Source: Sphingomonadales bacterium (GTDB taxonomy: Bacteria; Pseudomonadota; Alphaproteobacteria; Sphingomonadales; Sphingomonadaceae). From it: a DNA stretch of 6,175 nucleotides. Position 1 is the first letter of the stretch, and every line of letters begins with the position of its first letter. The notes under the pieces were generated by a model. That model worked only from the letters and a program-made list of their open reading frames with translations. It ran no database searches and was not told where the DNA came from. This document shows positions 5,120 through 6,175 of this stretch, in pieces. The stretch covers positions 1 through 6,175 of the forward strand of contig JAIVHR010000099.1 in assembly GCA_020200935.1 (NCBI GenBank), given 5' to 3'. The translations under genes and the position numbers were made by a program.

Positions 5120-6175
5120 CTACGGGCAGTTGCTCGCATCGATCGCCGCCATCACGTCGAGGCAGCGGCCGTCGATCTCGACCCCCGAAATATCGAAGCC
5201 GATCAGCGAGGCCAGCGTCGGCATGATATCGACCGTCATCACGCCGAGCGGCTGCTCCATATGGTCGGCGCCGGGCCACCAGAAGAGGATCGGCACCTCG
5301 CGGTCATAATCCCAGGGGCTGCCGTGCGTCGCGACATAGCCGCCGGTCGGATCGGGGATCGGCGTCACGCGCGGCTGGAGGACGATGATGAAATCGCCCG
5401 AGCGATCGGGATGGAAGGAGGCCCGGAGCCGATCGAGCAAAGTCCAGTTTTCGGGCGGCGCCTCGACGAGCGGCTGCTCCATGATCTGGTCGCGGGTATA
5501 GACCGCATAGACCTGCCGGTTGGCGCGCAGCAAAGCGGTCGCGCGGTCGATCGCCTCGGTGCGCCGATCCTCGGGCACCGAGCGATCGACATAATACATG
5601 CCGCCGCTGTTGTGGAGGATTGGGCCGGAGAGCCCCATCGCCTCGGCGATCTCGGCATCGAGCCCGCTCACCGCCGCGCCATCGAGCCGTTCGGCATCGC
5701 CGGCGCCCTGCGCGACCTGCCTTTCGGGCATGTCGAGCCCGCCATGATCGGAGGTCAACATGGCGACGTAGTTCACGCCCCGCGCATCGAGCGCCTCGAA
5801 GAAGCGGCCGAGCGCGGCGTCGACCGCGGCGAGCTCGATGCACATCTCGGCGCCGCCGGGTCCGTAGGTGTGGCCGATATAGTCGGCGGCCGCGAGGCCG
5901 ATGGCGAGCAGGTCGATCGATCCGCGCCGGCCCAATGACAGCTCTTCGGCGAGACCGGCGGCCGTCTCGAGCAGGATCTCGTCGGCATCGGGCGAGGTCA
6001 GCAATTGCCGCGCGGTCACCGCATCGCTGGCAAACAGGCCGGTGCCGACGCTCTGGCCGTTGCCGATCGGCACGGCGCGCGAGAAGGGCGCGCATTGCGC
6101 GGGCAGGGTTCGGGGTTGGCGCGGCCGGCCGACAATGCCGCCGATGCGCCGATTGGCGGCATCGATCGCGGCGGG
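5120..6175 (-). CDS. PhoK/PafA-like alkaline phosphatase family protein, C-terminal part
   Basis: The minus-strand frame is open from the right edge to TAG at 5120-5122, giving 351 residues without a start; the in-frame GTG at 6073 is internal, because conserved text (QCAPFSRAVPIGNGQSVGTG) spans it. Metal-ligand motifs of the type I phosphodiesterase/alkaline phosphatase fold are visible in order: DYIGHTYG (Asp and His, codons at 5882-5884 and 5870-5872), TSDHGG (Asp and His at 5744-5749) and THGSPWDYDREVPILFWWPG (His at 5324-5326). These correspond to D300/H304, D345/H346 and H491 of Sphingomonas PhoK, as I recall its numbering. The catalytic Thr and the first metal-binding Asp lie beyond the edge. 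The family cleaves phosphate monoesters in the periplasm with Zn/Ca-type metals. The end (GRCLDVMAAIDASNCP) has two Cys that may form a disulfide. The product is related in fold to the converging sulfatase, but the two genes do not look like an operon. Confidence 0.87.
   Translation of the reverse strand, partial: PAAIDAANRRIGGIVGRPRQPRTLPAQCAPFSRAVPIGNGQSVGTGLFASDAVTARQLLTSPDADEILLETAAGLAEELSLGRRGSIDLLAIGLAAADYIGHTYGPGGAEMCIELAAVDAALGRFFEALDARGVNYVAMLTSDHGGLDMPERQVAQGAGDAERLDGAAVSGLDAEIAEAMGLSGPILHNSGGMYYVDRSVPEDRRTEAIDRATALLRANRQVYAVYTRDQIMEQPLVEAPPENWTLLDRLRASFHPDRSGDFIIVLQPRVTPIPDPTGGYVATHGSPWDYDREVPILFWWPGADHMEQPLGVMTVDIMPTLASLIGFDISGVEIDGRCLDVMAAIDASNCP

Noticed and set aside
5060..5938. 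292-codon plus-strand open frame opposite the phosphatase
   Set aside because: It begins inside the hairpin repeat and is His/Arg/Asp-rich shadow text. The minus strand carries the phosphatase metal-binding motifs.
5120..6073. Complete phosphatase starting at the GTG at 6073
   Set aside because: The frame continues unbroken to the window edge with conserved text, and the family's catalytic Thr and first metal ligand would be missing from such a product.

Overview
The window is GC-rich (roughly two thirds G+C by eye) and looks like chromosomal DNA of an alphaproteobacterium, most likely a sphingomonad (Sphingomonadales). Three things suggest this. The phosphatase at the right edge resembles the Sphingomonas PhoK/SPAP type. 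The two paired-hairpin repeats contain core words that I recall as abundant in sphingomonad genomes. The Cys-rich small protein is of a kind I recall from the same group. This is judged from recalled family patterns, not from a search.

Layout, left to right. The 3' end of a cobalamin-dependent methionine synthase gene (metH) runs in from the left and stops at 202. Two small exported acidic proteins follow on the same strand (254-673 and 781-1026). They share a signal helix ending in AASAQ and a C-terminal module of about 40 residues, and the first adds a Cys-rich N-terminal domain. A transglutaminase-like gene lies tail to tail with them on the minus strand (2263 down to 1033) and is interrupted by a one-base frameshift near 2038-2041. 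A secreted right-handed beta-helix protein diverges from it (2353-3288). A 91-base paired-hairpin repeat comes next (3301-3391), then a sulfatase gene (3439-5000). The sulfatase keeps its active-site residues but has lost an internal block of its C-terminal domain out of frame. A second paired-hairpin repeat (5013-5096) separates it from the converging C-terminal part of a PhoK-like alkaline phosphatase, which runs off the right edge (6175 down to 5120).

The genes do not form one evident pathway. All five complete or broken genes appear to encode exported proteins, and the visible part of the phosphatase belongs to a family that is normally exported, so the region is a loose set of envelope genes beside metH. 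Two of the genes are broken. Either this is local gene decay or the assembly has indel errors.

The most interesting items are: the pair of small proteins with a shared, apparently undescribed acidic module; the compensated base changes in both paired-hairpin repeats, which indicate that each half folds as its own hairpin (REPIN-like organisation); and the internal deletion in the sulfatase. I did not find a defence system, CRISPR array, transposase or RNA gene.
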